A stretch of 64,000 bases of DNA from Hymenobacter negativus (lineage in GTDB: Bacteria; Bacteroidota; Bacteroidia; Cytophagales; Hymenobacteraceae), in contig NZ_JAEDAE010000003.1 in NCBI RefSeq assembly GCF_016056375.1, positions 596,643 through 660,642 of the forward strand, read 5' to 3'. The notes below the pieces were generated by a model, which saw only the letters and a list, made by a program, of their open reading frames with translations, did not search any database and was not told the origin of the DNA. Of the stretch, positions 1 to 8,822 are shown piece after piece; the first letter of the stretch is position 1; every line of letters begins with the position of its first letter. The position numbers and the translations under genes were made by a program.

Positions 1-39
1 TACGCCGCCCGGCCTTTGCCCTTTGCCTAAAAACGACTT

Positions 40-2523
40 ATGAATTTCATTCAGGAAAATAATTACATGGTGAACGACCTGGCGGCCAAAAGCCACCAGG
101 AGCATTATCCCGGCGAAATTATCCGCGTCGACGAGCTCGATGGCCACCGCTTTCTCTTCAATTGCCAGAACGGCGTGCGCCTGCTGCTGCATGTGCTCTC
201 CGACAAAATCCTGCGTTTCCGCTACCTCACCGACGGCCCGCTCTCGCCCGACTTCTCCTACGCCGTGCCCGCCGATGCCGCCACCCGCCTGGCCCCGGCC
301 CTGGTGGAGTTCCGCGAAAAGCCCGACCACTACCGCCTCACCACGGCGCGCCTTATCTGCATTATTCAGAAGGAAAACCTGAAAGTGCGGGTGCTCGACC
401 GCTCCGGCACCATCCTGAGCGATGATGAAAAGGGCTTCCATTGGGAGTACGACTACGACACCGGCAACGACATCGTGAAGATGAGCAAGCAGGTGCCGCC
501 CGGCGTGCACTACTACGGCCTCGGCGACAAGCCCGACAACATGAACCTGCGCGGCAAGCGCTTCACCAACTGGGGCTCCGATACCTACGGCTACGTGAAG
601 GGCTCCGACCCGCTCTACAAGAACATCCCGTTCTACCACGTGCTGCACCAGAAAATTGCCCACGGCATTTTCTTCGACAATACCTTCAAGGCCAGCTTCG
701 ACTTCGCCGCCGAGCGCGCCGACGTGACCAGCTTCTGGGCCCAGGGCGGCGAGCTGAACTACTACTTCATCTATGGCCCCACGCTGATGGAGGTGACCGC
801 GGAATACACCCTGCTCACTTGCCCTCCCGAGCTGCCGCCGCTCTGGACGCTGGGCTACCACCAGTGCAAGTGGAGCTACTACCCCGAGGCCAACGTGAAG
901 GAAATCACCGACGGGCTGCGCAGCCGCAAGATTCCCTGCGATGCGCTCTACCTCGACATCGACTACATGGAGGGCTACCGCTGCTTCACCTGGAGCAAGT
1001 CGCATTTCCCCGAGCCCAAGCGCATGGTGCAGGAGCTGGCCGCCGACGGCTTCAAAACCATCGTCATCATCGACCCCGGCATCAAGATTGACCCCGAATA
1101 TTCGGTCTATAAAGAAGGCGTGGCCAACGACTACTTCTGCCGCCGCGCCGATGGCCCGCTGATGAAGGGCTCCGTCTGGCCCGGCCTCTGCAACTTCCCC
1201 GATTTCACCGCGCCGCGCGTGCGCGAGTGGTGGGCCGGGCTGTTCAAAGAACTCATTCAGGACATCGGCGTGAAGGGCGTGTGGAACGATATGAACGAGC
1301 CCGCCGTGTTCGAGAAGGGCACCTTCCCGCCCGATGTGCGCTTCGAGTACGACGGCCACTGGGCCTCGCACCAGAAGGCCCACAACATCTACGGCATGCA
1401 AATGGCCCGCGCCACCAACGACGGCGTGAAGCGCTTCAGCTACCCCAACCGGCCCTTCACCATCACGCGCAGCACCTACAGCGGCGGCCAGCGCTACTCC
1501 TCGGGCTGGACCGGCGACAACATCGCCAGCTGGGAGCACCTCTGGCTGGCCAACATCCAGTGCCAGCGCCTGAGCATCTCGGGCTTCAGCTTCATCGGCT
1601 CCGACATCGGCGGCTTCGTGGACACGCCCACCGGTGAGCTGTATGCTCGCTGGATTGCGCTGGGGGCCTTCCACCCGTTCTTCCGCACCCATAGCTCCGG
1701 CGACCACGGCGACCAGGAGCCTTGGAGCTTCGGCGATACCGTGACCGACCTAGCCCGCCACTTCATCGAGCTGCGCTACCGCCTGCTGCCCTACATGTAC
1801 ACCGCCTTCTGGCAGTACGCCACCAAGGGCACGCCCATGCTGCGCCCGCTCACCTTCCTCGACCAGAACGACACCGAAACCTACCTGCGCATGGCCGAAT
1901 TCGGCCTCGGCGACAACCTGCTGGTGTGCCCCATCACCCAGCCCGGCGCCGACGGCCGCTGGATGTACCTGCCCCGCGGCGATTGGTTCTACTACTGGAC
2001 CGACACGCCCCAGGCAGGCGGCAGCGAAGTCTGGGCCGCCGCCGACCTCACCCGCATTCCCCTGTTCATCAAAGCCGGGGCCGTGGTGCCCATGCAGCCG
2101 GTGATGCAGTACGTGGGCGAAACCCCCGTCGAGCAGCTCACCCTGCACGTGTACTACAAAAACGGCACCGCCGAGAGCGTACTCTACGACGACGGTGGCG
2201 AAGGCTACGCCTACCTAGAAGGCCACAAAACCGTGCGCCGCTTCACCGTCACCGGCTCGGCCGAGGGCCTCGTCCTCACCCAAACCATCGAAGGCGACTA
2301 CGTGCCCAGCTACGCCACCTACCGCGTGGTGCTGCACGGCCTGGCCGGCGCCGTTGAAGTAACTGCCGACGGGCAAGCTGCTGAAGTAACGGAAGAAGCG
2401 CTGGAAACGGGGTTGGTGCTGCCGGGCGTGGTGGTACCCGTTGGGTTTGGCGAGATACGCGTGAATGTGGTGCCGAGCGGGGTGGGGAAGGAGGAAGTTG
2501 CTTCAACTACTCCTGCTGCTTAG
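40..2523 (+). CDS. GH31 family alpha-glucosidase
   Basis: A glycoside hydrolase family 31 enzyme of 827 residues that should release glucose (or xylose) from the non-reducing ends of alpha-linked oligosaccharides. An N-terminal beta-sandwich (about 20-250) precedes a TIM barrel (about 260-620) and C-terminal beta domains. The family nucleophile motif WNDMNEP places the catalytic Asp at residue 417, and WTGDN gives the acid/base Asp at 493. No signal peptide is visible, so it is probably cytoplasmic. The start is the first ATG after an AT-rich spacer; a second in-frame ATG at 67 is possible. It stands alone, followed by a strong hairpin terminator. Family assignment is secure; exact substrate is not readable. 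Confidence 0.95.
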   Translation: MNFIQENNYMVNDLAAKSHQEHYPGEIIRVDELDGHRFLFNCQNGVRLLLHVLSDKILRFRYLTDGPLSPDFSYAVPADAATRLAPALVEFREKPDHYRLTTARLICIIQKENLKVRVLDRSGTILSDDEKGFHWEYDYDTGNDIVKMSKQVPPGVHYYGLGDKPDNMNLRGKRFTNWGSDTYGYVKGSDPLYKNIPFYHVLHQKIAHGIFFDNTFKASFDFAAERADVTSFWAQGGELNYYFIYGPTLMEVTAEYTLLTCPPELPPLWTLGYHQCKWSYYPEANVKEITDGLRSRKIPCDALYLDIDYMEGYRCFTWSKSHFPEPKRMVQELAADGFKTIVIIDPGIKIDPEYSVYKEGVANDYFCRRADGPLMKGSVWPGLCNFPDFTAPRVREWWAGLFKELIQDIGVKGVWNDMNEPAVFEKGTFPPDVRFEYDGHWASHQKAHNIYGMQMARATNDGVKRFSYPNRPFTITRSTYSGGQRYSSGWTGDNIASWEHLWLANIQCQRLSISGFSFIGSDIGGFVDTPTGELYARWIALGAFHPFFRTHSSGDHGDQEPWSFGDTVTDLARHFIELRYRLLPYMYTAFWQYATKGTPMLRPLTFLDQNDTETYLRMAEFGLGDNLLVCPITQPGADGRWMYLPRGDWFYYWTDTPQAGGSEVWAAADLTRIPLFIKAGAVVPMQPVMQYVGETPVEQLTLHVYYKNGTAESVLYDDGGEGYAYLEGHKTVRRFTVTGSAEGLVLTQTIEGDYVPSYATYRVVLHGLAGAVEVTADGQAAEVTEEALETGLVLPGVVVPVGFGEIRVNVVPSGVGKEEVASTTPAA

Positions 2524-2545
2524 GTTTCTTGAGAATCTGAAACAG

Positions 2546-2573
2546 AAAAGGGCGCTTAGTAAAGCGCCCTTTT
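2546..2573. terminator. Bidirectional intrinsic terminator
   Basis: An 8-bp GC-rich stem (GGGCGCTT with AAGCGCCC) and 4-base loop, flanked by AAAA on the left and TTTT on the right, sits between the convergent GH31 gene and the minus-strand gene ending at 2596. It can terminate both. Confidence 0.9.
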
Positions 2574-2595
2574 CATAAAATAATTAATTACTTTT

Positions 2596-2991
2596 TTAAT
2601 ATGAGGAATATTGAAAGTCTACCTCGCCAATCTTTAGTCGATTTACTAGTTGTTGATATTCTGTAGCCGTCAATGGACCATTAATCAGGAAAGCAAAATC
2701 AGGGTCCTGTGAATTCCATCCGTTGTCTTCTTTTACAGCAAACCAATAATATCCCGCTTTGGCTTCAATAAAAATATAGCCTGACGCGTAGCCAACTTTT
2801 GATACTTCTGGAAACCGTTCTACTATATCACCTTTTGGGGTTTTGTAGTAAAGTGTTTCGTAAGGCATACCTCCATCGGCGGTTACATAATACCCGTCGT
2901 GAATAGTTGTTTTGCGTGCTAATACATCAGCCAAGCAAGACGAGCAACTAAAAGCAAGAACTAAATACAGCAGAAGACGAATTGTTTGCAT
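2596..2991 (-). CDS. Small exported protein of unknown function
   Basis: A 131-residue protein with a hydrophobic N-terminal segment (residues 4-17) followed by CSSC, so it is exported and may be lipidated, although the lipobox is not canonical. The body is rich in Tyr and aromatic beta-strand patterns; it vaguely resembles DUF3997-type small lipoproteins, but I cannot confirm this. Its DNA is clearly more AT-rich than the surrounding genes, which suggests recent acquisition. It is a single gene between two terminator hairpins. Function unknown. Confidence 0.7.
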   Translation of the reverse strand: MQTIRLLLYLVLAFSCSSCLADVLARKTTIHDGYYVTADGGMPYETLYYKTPKGDIVERFPEVSKVGYASGYIFIEAKAGYYWFAVKEDNGWNSQDPDFAFLINGPLTATEYQQLVNRLKIGEVDFQYSSY

Positions 2992-3061
2992 GAGGGATTA
3001 AAGGTGTAAATCCTTGATTTGTGTGCCAACTGCGGATGCTAAGACAAATAAACACAAACCG

Positions 3062-3091
3062 AAACAGGGCACTCCATGGGGTGCCCTGTTT
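3062..3091. terminator. Intrinsic terminator, palindromic
   Basis: AAACAGGGCAC and GTGCCCTGTTT form an 11-bp perfect stem around an 8-base loop. Both flanks give a short U-rich tail, so it can act on either strand. It lies just downstream of the minus-strand gene remnant at 3112-3228. Confidence 0.75.
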
Positions 3092-3111
3092 CATTCCAGT
3101 CAACCTGAAAA

Positions 3112-3228
3112 TTACCCCTGGGGCGGCACCGTATCGGCAGGCGGGGCGGGCGTGTCGGTCACCACATAGTCGTCGTACTTGCGGGCTTCGGTGGTGGCGT
3201 AGAGGGCCTTGCCGATGGAGGAAGCAGC
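3112..3228 (-). pseudogene. C-terminal remnant of a lost gene
   Basis: On the minus strand an open frame of about 38 codons ends in TAA at 3112 and reads ...SSIGKALYATTEARKYDDYV..., with GC-rich coding-like DNA, and is followed by a good terminator. Upstream the frame meets a stop and the sequence turns AT-rich and non-coding. This is what the 3' end of a gene looks like after its front has been deleted. The parent family is not recognised. It could instead be chance, since the fragment is short. Confidence 0.4.
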
Positions 3229-3282
3229 TCTACCGAGCTGTCAGGGCGCTTCAACAAGATTTAATTTGAAATTACTTTGAAA

Positions 3283-3308
3283 TACAAAGTGAATTAAATT
3301 CCTTTGTA
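3283..3308. promoter_or_regulatory. Dyad in AT-rich gap, possible operator
   Basis: TACAAAG and CTTTGTA form a 7-bp dyad with a 12-base AT-rich centre, about 65 bp before the membrane protein gene at 3372. A TTACTTTG box just upstream (3272-3279) resembles the Bacteroidota -7 element. Promoter or operator use is inferred from position only. Confidence 0.3.
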
Positions 3309-3371
3309 CTGTTCCCGGCCATCGGCCGCTGGCCCGGGCCGATTCGGTTCAATGTATTTCCCATTCATCCC

Positions 3372-3938
3372 ATGACACTGCCCCTCAAAAACCTCACGCG
3401 CCTGGCGCTGGTCACCGCCTTCCTGCTGCTGATTCCGCTAGTGGCCATGCAGTTCACCAAAGAAGTGAACTGGACATTGTCTGATTTCGTGTTTGCCGGC
3501 GGCCTGGTGTTTGGCACCGGGCTGGCCTACCAACTCATTGCCAGCCAGGCCAACGGCCCTGCCTACCGCTTCGGCATCGGCCTGGCACTTGCAGCGGGCT
3601 TTCTGCTCATTTGGGTGAACGGGGCCGTGGGGCTTATCGGCAGCGAAAACAACCCGGCCAATTTGCTCTACGCCGGGGTGCTGGGCGTGGCCGCCGTTGG
3701 GGCGCTGCTGGCGCGTTTCCGGCCGCTGGGCATGGCCCGCGCGATGGTGGCGGCGGCACTCGCGCAAGTGGCGGTGCCGCTGCTGGCCCTGCTCATCTGG
3801 CGGCCCTGGTCTACCACGGCCGACGAAGCTTGGAACACCGCACAGGTACTGGGCGTGACGGGCATGTTCGTGGTACTGTGGGTGGGAGCGGCGCTGCTTT
3901 TCCGGCGAGCCGGAGCTACCGGTGTGCGGCCAGCATAA
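3372..3938 (+). CDS. Multi-pass membrane protein, unknown function
   Basis: 188 residues with about five or six hydrophobic segments (roughly 10-27, 37-57, 68-88, 97-112, 122-142 and 157-177) and almost no soluble domain, so it is an inner-membrane protein. No catalytic motif is visible. Similar short hypothetical membrane proteins are widespread in Bacteroidota. The gene is alone: AT-rich spacer upstream, and a 15-bp inverted repeat separates it from the convergent PepSY gene. Confidence 0.75.
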   Translation: MTLPLKNLTRLALVTAFLLLIPLVAMQFTKEVNWTLSDFVFAGGLVFGTGLAYQLIASQANGPAYRFGIGLALAAGFLLIWVNGAVGLIGSENNPANLLYAGVLGVAAVGALLARFRPLGMARAMVAAALAQVAVPLLALLIWRPWSTTADEAWNTAQVLGVTGMFVVLWVGAALLFRRAGATGVRPA

Positions 3939-3939
3939 C

Positions 3940-3976
3940 GCACATTATCGCAAACTACAAATTTGCGATAATGTGC
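3940..3976. terminator. 15-bp inverted repeat between convergent genes
   Basis: GCACATTATCGCAAA at 3940-3954 is perfectly mirrored at 3962-3976 around a 7-base loop. It lies between two convergent stops and probably acts as a bidirectional terminator, although the U tracts are poor. Confidence 0.6.
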
Positions 3977-4009
3977 TGTTTACCTACGTCTTTGCGCTGC
4001 GGGCCAGCC

Positions 4010-4711
4010 CTACGGTACCAGCAGCGCGTAGGCCAGGTAGCACAGCGCCCCGCCCACCACGGCCACCAGCAGGCCGCGCACCCGCTTGTTCTTCAGGAAA
4101 AACAGCATCACCAGCCCGCTGAGCGACACCAGGGTGAGGAAGCCGGCCGAGAGGTCGATGACCCAGCTCCACCCGGTGCCGCTGTCGCGGCCCTTGTGCA
4201 GGTCGTTGAGCACGGCCACCAGTCCCTGCCGCAATTCCGTTAGCTCGAAGGTGCCATCCTTGCGGTTGATGAAGGCGTCGGCGCTGTAGCCGGGGCCTTT
4301 GAAGGAGACGGCGCACTGCTCGTCCTCCATCCGGAATTCGCTCACGGCCCCGCGCAGGGCGTATTTGCTGCGCAGCAGCTCCACAATTTCCAGTTTTTTG
4401 ATGCGGGCGGTATCGGGCACGTTCACCCAGGCGGCGGGCAGGGTGCCGGTGCGCTTGGTTTCGGCCTGCTGCCCGTCGAACCAGTCAGCGTGGTTCAGGG
4501 TGATGCCCGTAACCGAGAAAAACAGCACCACCAGAAAGCTCAGCATTGATAGATAGACGTGAAGCCAGCGCGACCACGCGGCCGTGCGTTTCTTCGCTAC
4601 TGATTTCGGCTTGCTGGTGGGCTTGCTGGTGGGCGCCGCGCCGAAGGGCTGCCGGGGGATGGGCGTGGAGTCGTACCCGGTAGGGCCGTGCCCGGTAGGG
4701 TTACTGGCCAT
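4010..4711 (-). CDS. PepSY-associated TM helix protein
   Basis: 233 residues. A polar N-terminal tail rich in Pro/Thr/Lys is followed by a TM helix (about 50-70), a periplasmic PepSY-like domain (about 95-170), and two C-terminal TM helices (about 183-202 and 210-230). Proteins of this type are membrane parts of flavin-linked electron transfer or ferric-reductase-like systems. Its ATG overlaps the end of the ApbE-DUF2271 gene by 11 bp, so the two are translationally coupled, and ApbE may flavinylate a partner in the same membrane system. The N-terminal repeat PTGHGPTG contains an 18-base stretch found again at 42611-42628. Confidence 0.85.
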   Translation of the reverse strand: MASNPTGHGPTGYDSTPIPRQPFGAAPTSKPTSKPKSVAKKRTAAWSRWLHVYLSMLSFLVVLFFSVTGITLNHADWFDGQQAETKRTGTLPAAWVNVPDTARIKKLEIVELLRSKYALRGAVSEFRMEDEQCAVSFKGPGYSADAFINRKDGTFELTELRQGLVAVLNDLHKGRDSGTGWSWVIDLSAGFLTLVSLSGLVMLFFLKNKRVRGLLVAVVGGALCYLAYALLVP

Positions 4712-6227
4712 CGGTTTTCTTGCGGTAGTCCACGGCGGCCGAGGCTACTTCCTCGTTGGCGGGCAGGTCGAAATGCTGCGGCTTCTTGCTGTTGATTTCC
4801 TGCTTCATGAGCTGGTGGGTGCCGTGCTCGCGGGCCACTTCCACCATCAGCGTGTAGGTGCCCTGGGGCACGGGGTTGCCCTGGTCGTCCTTGCCGTCCC
4901 ATTTCAGGGTGTACTTGCCCGCCGGGCGGGTGGCGCTGGTGGTGGAGCTGATGTTGTTATTGCCGGCCGCAAACTGGTCGTTGTACGCGGCGTACCAGGC
5001 GCTCATGTCGTGCAGCCAGCGGGGCTTGTTGTACCACAGCGCAATCTGCCGCACGGGCTTCTTCTTGCTATCCACCACCCACACGGCCACGAAGGGCCGG
5101 TGCACGCGCCCGCCGCCTGTGGGCGTGGCCAGCTCCAGGCTGAGGGCCACTTCGTAGCTGGGGTCCCAGGGTTTGTCTTTGGTAGGCATGGCCGGCGCTT
5201 TGGTCACGGCCGGGGCGGCGGTGCGCTCCAGTTTTTTCCAGCCGGCGCTTTCCAGCCGCTGGCCGTCGGCGGTGAGGAGCATGAATTCGGCTCCGGGCAC
5301 GGCGGCCACCAGGGCCTGGCCTTCGGTGGGCGGCAGCACGTTGAGGGACGTAGCCAGCGCGCCGGCATCGGTGGCCTTATCGGCCACCACCGTGGCGCTG
5401 ATGACCTCGCTAGCCGGGCGGCCCGTGCGCGGGTCGATGATGTGCGAGTACCAATGGCCGCCGATGAGCTCGCCGCGGCGGTAGTCGCCGCTGGTGGCAA
5501 TGGTTTTGTCGCTCATCTGCAATTGCGCCACCGGGAGGTCGTTTTCGGCATCGGCCCGTGGGTTGCTCACGTTGATTTGCTCGGAGTGCTCGCCCCGCAC
5601 CAGGATGTCGCCGCCGATGTTGAGCACCACGCCATTCACGCCCGGCGTCGCCAGCGCCGCGTCGGCGGCCTTGTTCATAATGTAGCTTTTGGCGAAGGAA
5701 TTCAGCACCAATGGCGCGCTGCTGAGGCGCTGGGCAGTGTGGTTTTTCGCGTTCAGGATATAGTGTTGCTGGTGCACGGCGGCCACAGCGGCAGCAATTT
5801 CCGCTTCCGAAGGCTGGCGGTTCTGCTTCGCGGCTGAGCGCCAGAGCTGGCCCACAGTTTCGGCCGACGCATCGAGCGCGCCGTCGCTTTTCACTCGCCA
5901 CTGCTCAAATAAGGCCAGCACTTCGTACAGCTCAGTTGATACGGCCACCGGCTTTTGCCCGGCCCGCAGCCAACGGCTGAACTCGCTGCTGGCGTCGTAG
6001 CCGCTGAGGATTTTATTCAGGCGGTCGACTTCGTGCAGGGCGGCGGTTTCGGCGCGGGCAGCGGGCTGGGCCGCGTCGGCGGCCACTTTCATTTCGAAGG
6101 AGGTGCCCAGCACGTTCTCGTAGTCGGATACATAAAGCTTGCTGGTGCGATGGGGCAGAAAAGCGGGAGTGCTGAGGGTGGCCAGCACCAGCGAAAGGCC
6201 GGCGATGCGGCGCTGAAATACATTCAT
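4701..6227 (-). CDS. ApbE flavin transferase fused to DUF2271
   Basis: 508 residues. A signal or anchor sequence (1-25) is followed by an ApbE domain (about 30-325): NIGGDI, TSGDYRR, HIIDPRTGRP and TDAGALATSLN are the expected FAD- and Mg-binding motifs of FAD:protein FMN transferases, which attach FMN to a Thr or Ser of membrane redox proteins. A C-terminal DUF2271 domain (about 355-495, with the WDGKDDQGNPV beta-sandwich signature) follows a Pro/Ala linker. It is first in a two-gene unit with the PepSY protein. The fusion is known in other bacteria; family assignment is firm, the acceptor protein is unknown. Confidence 0.92.
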   Translation of the reverse strand: MNVFQRRIAGLSLVLATLSTPAFLPHRTSKLYVSDYENVLGTSFEMKVAADAAQPAARAETAALHEVDRLNKILSGYDASSEFSRWLRAGQKPVAVSTELYEVLALFEQWRVKSDGALDASAETVGQLWRSAAKQNRQPSEAEIAAAVAAVHQQHYILNAKNHTAQRLSSAPLVLNSFAKSYIMNKAADAALATPGVNGVVLNIGGDILVRGEHSEQINVSNPRADAENDLPVAQLQMSDKTIATSGDYRRGELIGGHWYSHIIDPRTGRPASEVISATVVADKATDAGALATSLNVLPPTEGQALVAAVPGAEFMLLTADGQRLESAGWKKLERTAAPAVTKAPAMPTKDKPWDPSYEVALSLELATPTGGGRVHRPFVAVWVVDSKKKPVRQIALWYNKPRWLHDMSAWYAAYNDQFAAGNNNISSTTSATRPAGKYTLKWDGKDDQGNPVPQGTYTLMVEVAREHGTHQLMKQEINSKKPQHFDLPANEEVASAAVDYRKKTDGQ

Positions 6228-6284
6228 TATCGGAGGAGAATTTATTTAATTGGTCGTGTGAGCCCGTCGCAAAAGCCGGTCGGG

Positions 6285-6310
6285 GTAGAGACGCATACCT
6301 GCGTCTTTAC
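6285..6310. repeat. Short GTAGAGACGCA palindrome
   Basis: GTAGAGACGCA (6285-6295) is mirrored by TGCGTCTTTAC (6300-6310) with one mismatch and a 4-base loop. It shares the GTAGAGACGC...TGCGTCT core with the larger inverted repeat at 50808-50891, so both belong to one repeat family. Confidence 0.6.
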
Positions 6311-6436
6311 GCTCATCATGACGCGGTTCCGCACTGCAAAAGAAGGACCAGGCAGGCCAGCAGCCCACCGCCCGGGGCCTCCGCGTTGGTTTATCTCGAC
6401 CAAGCGCCGTTATTCGTAGCCTAACCCACTGAATTC

Positions 6437-7552
6437 ATGCCCGGCACCACCATCCAAGCCATCAGTATCTACAAGCTGCTTGTGCCGCTGCGCGAGCCGT
6501 TCGTCATTTCCCTCGGCCCGCTGCTGGCGGTGGAAAACCTCGTGGTGGTGCTGCGCACGGCCGATGGCCTCGTCGGCTACGGCGAGAGCAGCCCCTTCCT
6601 CACCATCAACGGCGAGAGCATAGACACCGGCTTCATTGTGGGCCAGTATTTTGCCCCGGCTCTGAAGGGCCGCGACGCGCTGGACCTACCGGGCTGCCTG
6701 GCCGAGCTGGACCGCATCATCTACGGCAACAGCAGCATCAAAAGCGCCTTCGACATTGCCCTGCACGACATTGCAGCGCAGCATGCCGGCCTGCCGCTCT
6801 ACGAATTCTTGGGCGGCAAAAACGACAAAGTCCTCACCACCGACATGACCGTAAGCCTCGGCCCGGCCGAGAAAATGCGGGCCGATGCCGAGCAGTTTCA
6901 GCGGGAGGGCTTTCCGGCCATCAAAGTGAAGCTGGGGGGCGGGCTGGAAGAAGACGTGGAGCGCATCCGGGCCATCCGGGCCGGCATCGGCCCCACGCAC
7001 CCGCTGCGCATCGATGCCAACCAGGGCTGGCAAACGGCCGACCGTGCCATTACCGTGTTGCAAGCCCTGGCCGAATTCAACATCGAGCACTGCGAAGAGC
7101 CCATCCTGCGCCAGCATTTCATGGAGCTGAGCCGGGTGCGGGCCGCTTCGCCCATTCCGATAATGGCCGACGAGAGCTGCGGCGACGAGCACGACGCCGC
7201 CCGCCTCATCCAGCTCCAGGCCTGCCAGATGCTCAATATCAAGCTGGGCAAGTCGTCCGGCTTTCATCGGGCTCAGAAAATAGCGAAGCTAGCTGAGGCC
7301 GCCGGCCTCACGCTGCAAGTGGGCGGCTTCCTCGAATCGCGCCTGGGCATGACGGCCGCCGCTCACCTGGCCCTGAGCAACCCCGCCATCCACCACTGCG
7401 ATTTTGACACCCCGCTCATGTTTACCGCCGACCCCGTGGTGGGCGGCTTCCGCTACCGCCCCGGCGGCGTGATTGAGATGCCCACCGGCCCCGGCCTGGG
7501 CGCGACGATTGACGAGAGTTGGCTGCGGAAAGCGCCCCAAATCCATTTCTGA
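6437..7552 (+). CDS. Dipeptide epimerase (enolase superfamily)
   Basis: 371 residues, an enolase-superfamily enzyme of the muconate-lactonizing/L-Ala-D/L-Glu epimerase group, which inverts the second residue of dipeptides such as those from murein. The capping domain (1-125) precedes a TIM barrel. The KxK pair is Lys163/Lys165, metal ligands are Asp193 (DANQGW), Glu220 (EEP) and Asp245 (ADES), and the opposite-face Lys is 269 (NIKLGK). The length is normal. Its TGA overlaps the ATG of the following serine hydrolase (TGATG-type junction), indicating an operon and perhaps a joint role in peptidoglycan-peptide handling. Exact dipeptide specificity is not readable. Confidence 0.9.
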   Translation: MPGTTIQAISIYKLLVPLREPFVISLGPLLAVENLVVVLRTADGLVGYGESSPFLTINGESIDTGFIVGQYFAPALKGRDALDLPGCLAELDRIIYGNSSIKSAFDIALHDIAAQHAGLPLYEFLGGKNDKVLTTDMTVSLGPAEKMRADAEQFQREGFPAIKVKLGGGLEEDVERIRAIRAGIGPTHPLRIDANQGWQTADRAITVLQALAEFNIEHCEEPILRQHFMELSRVRAASPIPIMADESCGDEHDAARLIQLQACQMLNIKLGKSSGFHRAQKIAKLAEAAGLTLQVGGFLESRLGMTAAAHLALSNPAIHHCDFDTPLMFTADPVVGGFRYRPGGVIEMPTGPGLGATIDESWLRKAPQIHF

Positions 7553-8790
7553 TGCGAAGGAGCCTATTTGCCGGGGCGCTACTGGGTGCGCTGGCCCTGC
7601 TGAGCAGGCCCGCCGAGGCGCAATTTGGCCCGAATGCCCTGCGCCAAGTGCTGCGCCACGACACCGTGGGCCTGGCCCGCGTGCTGGCCCGGCCCGACCA
7701 CTACCGCTTGCAAATCATCTACACCCGCATCCGGCGCGATGCGGCGGGGCAGCCGCATTTTCGCACCTCCCGCTACCACGTGCGGCCTCGCCAATATTTC
7801 TACCCGGCCAGCACCGTGAAGCTGGCCGCCGTGGCCCTGGCCCTGCAAAAGCTGCGCGCCCTGAATGCCGAGTATCCCGGCCTGAACCCCGACTCGCCTA
7901 TGCTGACGGACTCGGCTTTCGCAGGCCAGACGCGGGTGCGACGCGACACCAGCGCCGCCGGCGGCCGGCCCACCGTGGGCAATTACCTGCGCAAAATTCT
8001 ATTAGTAAGTGATAACGACGCCTTCAACCGGCTCTATGAGTTCGTCGGGCCGGAAGAGTTGAACCACGAGCTGGCCCGGCTGGGCCTGCGCCACACCCGC
8101 CTCGTGAACCGGCTCTCGGTGGGCGACCAGGAGCCCGGCAGCCGCCACACCAATCCTATCCGCTTCTTCGCCGACACGGCGGCCACCCAGCTGCTCTACG
8201 CCCAGCCGGCCGGTTACTTCGCCGGGCGCTGGCCCCGGCTGGGCCTGCGCGGCGAGGCCATCGGCCAGGCTTACATCAAAGGCGACCAGCAAGTGGCCGG
8301 TCCGCTGGATTTCAGTCAGAAAAATGCCTTCGCGCTGCCCGACCAGCAGCGGCTGCTCCGCACTATACTGTTTCCCGAAGCTGTGCCCGCCGCCCGCCGC
8401 CTGCGCCTCGCGCCCGACGACTATGCCCGGCTGCGCACGGCCATGGCGCAACTGCCGCGCGAAAGTGACCACCCGCGTTACGCCCCGGCCCAATTTCCGG
8501 ATACCTACGCCAAATACCTGCTCGGCGGGGGCGGAATTGCCGCTTTGCCGCCGGGTGTGCGGGTGTTCAATAAAATCGGGCAGGCCTACGGGTTTCTTAT
8601 CGACAACGCTTACATCCAGGACGAAGCCCACGGAGTGGAATTCCTGCTCAGCGCGGTACTGTACGTAAACGCCGACGGTGTGCTGAACGACGATAAGTAC
8701 GAGTACGACACCATCGGCTTCCCCTTCCTGCGCGACCTGGGCCGCCGGGTGTACGAGGCCGAATGCCGCCGGGCACAACGTTCGAAGTAG
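7552..8790 (+). CDS. Class A beta-lactamase-like serine hydrolase
   Basis: 412 residues from the ATG that overlaps the previous stop; a longer frame starting at 7519 would read into the epimerase gene and move the signal peptide inside the protein, so I reject it. Signal peptide 1-23 (cleaved after AEA). Penicillin-binding motifs are STVK (Ser87/Lys90), SDN (153-155) and KIG (341-343) in place of the usual KTG. The length exceeds true class A enzymes (about 290), with extra segments, so a periplasmic peptidase or esterase is as likely as a resistance enzyme. Coupled to the dipeptide epimerase. Confidence 0.85.
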   Translation: MRRSLFAGALLGALALLSRPAEAQFGPNALRQVLRHDTVGLARVLARPDHYRLQIIYTRIRRDAAGQPHFRTSRYHVRPRQYFYPASTVKLAAVALALQKLRALNAEYPGLNPDSPMLTDSAFAGQTRVRRDTSAAGGRPTVGNYLRKILLVSDNDAFNRLYEFVGPEELNHELARLGLRHTRLVNRLSVGDQEPGSRHTNPIRFFADTAATQLLYAQPAGYFAGRWPRLGLRGEAIGQAYIKGDQQVAGPLDFSQKNAFALPDQQRLLRTILFPEAVPAARRLRLAPDDYARLRTAMAQLPRESDHPRYAPAQFPDTYAKYLLGGGGIAALPPGVRVFNKIGQAYGFLIDNAYIQDEAHGVEFLLSAVLYVNADGVLNDDKYEYDTIGFPFLRDLGRRVYEAECRRAQRSK

Positions 8791-8822
8791 TCCTGATAAT
8801 GGAGCCTTTAGCTAGAAATTAG

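Noticed and set aside
3021..3269. 82-codon plus-strand frame in the AT-rich patch
   Set aside because: Runs through a terminator hairpin and antisense to the gene remnant; Arg/Cys-rich with no domain.
7519..7551. Earlier start for the serine hydrolase
   Set aside because: It would place 11 residues before the signal peptide and inside the epimerase gene; the ATG at 7552 fits the overlap junction.
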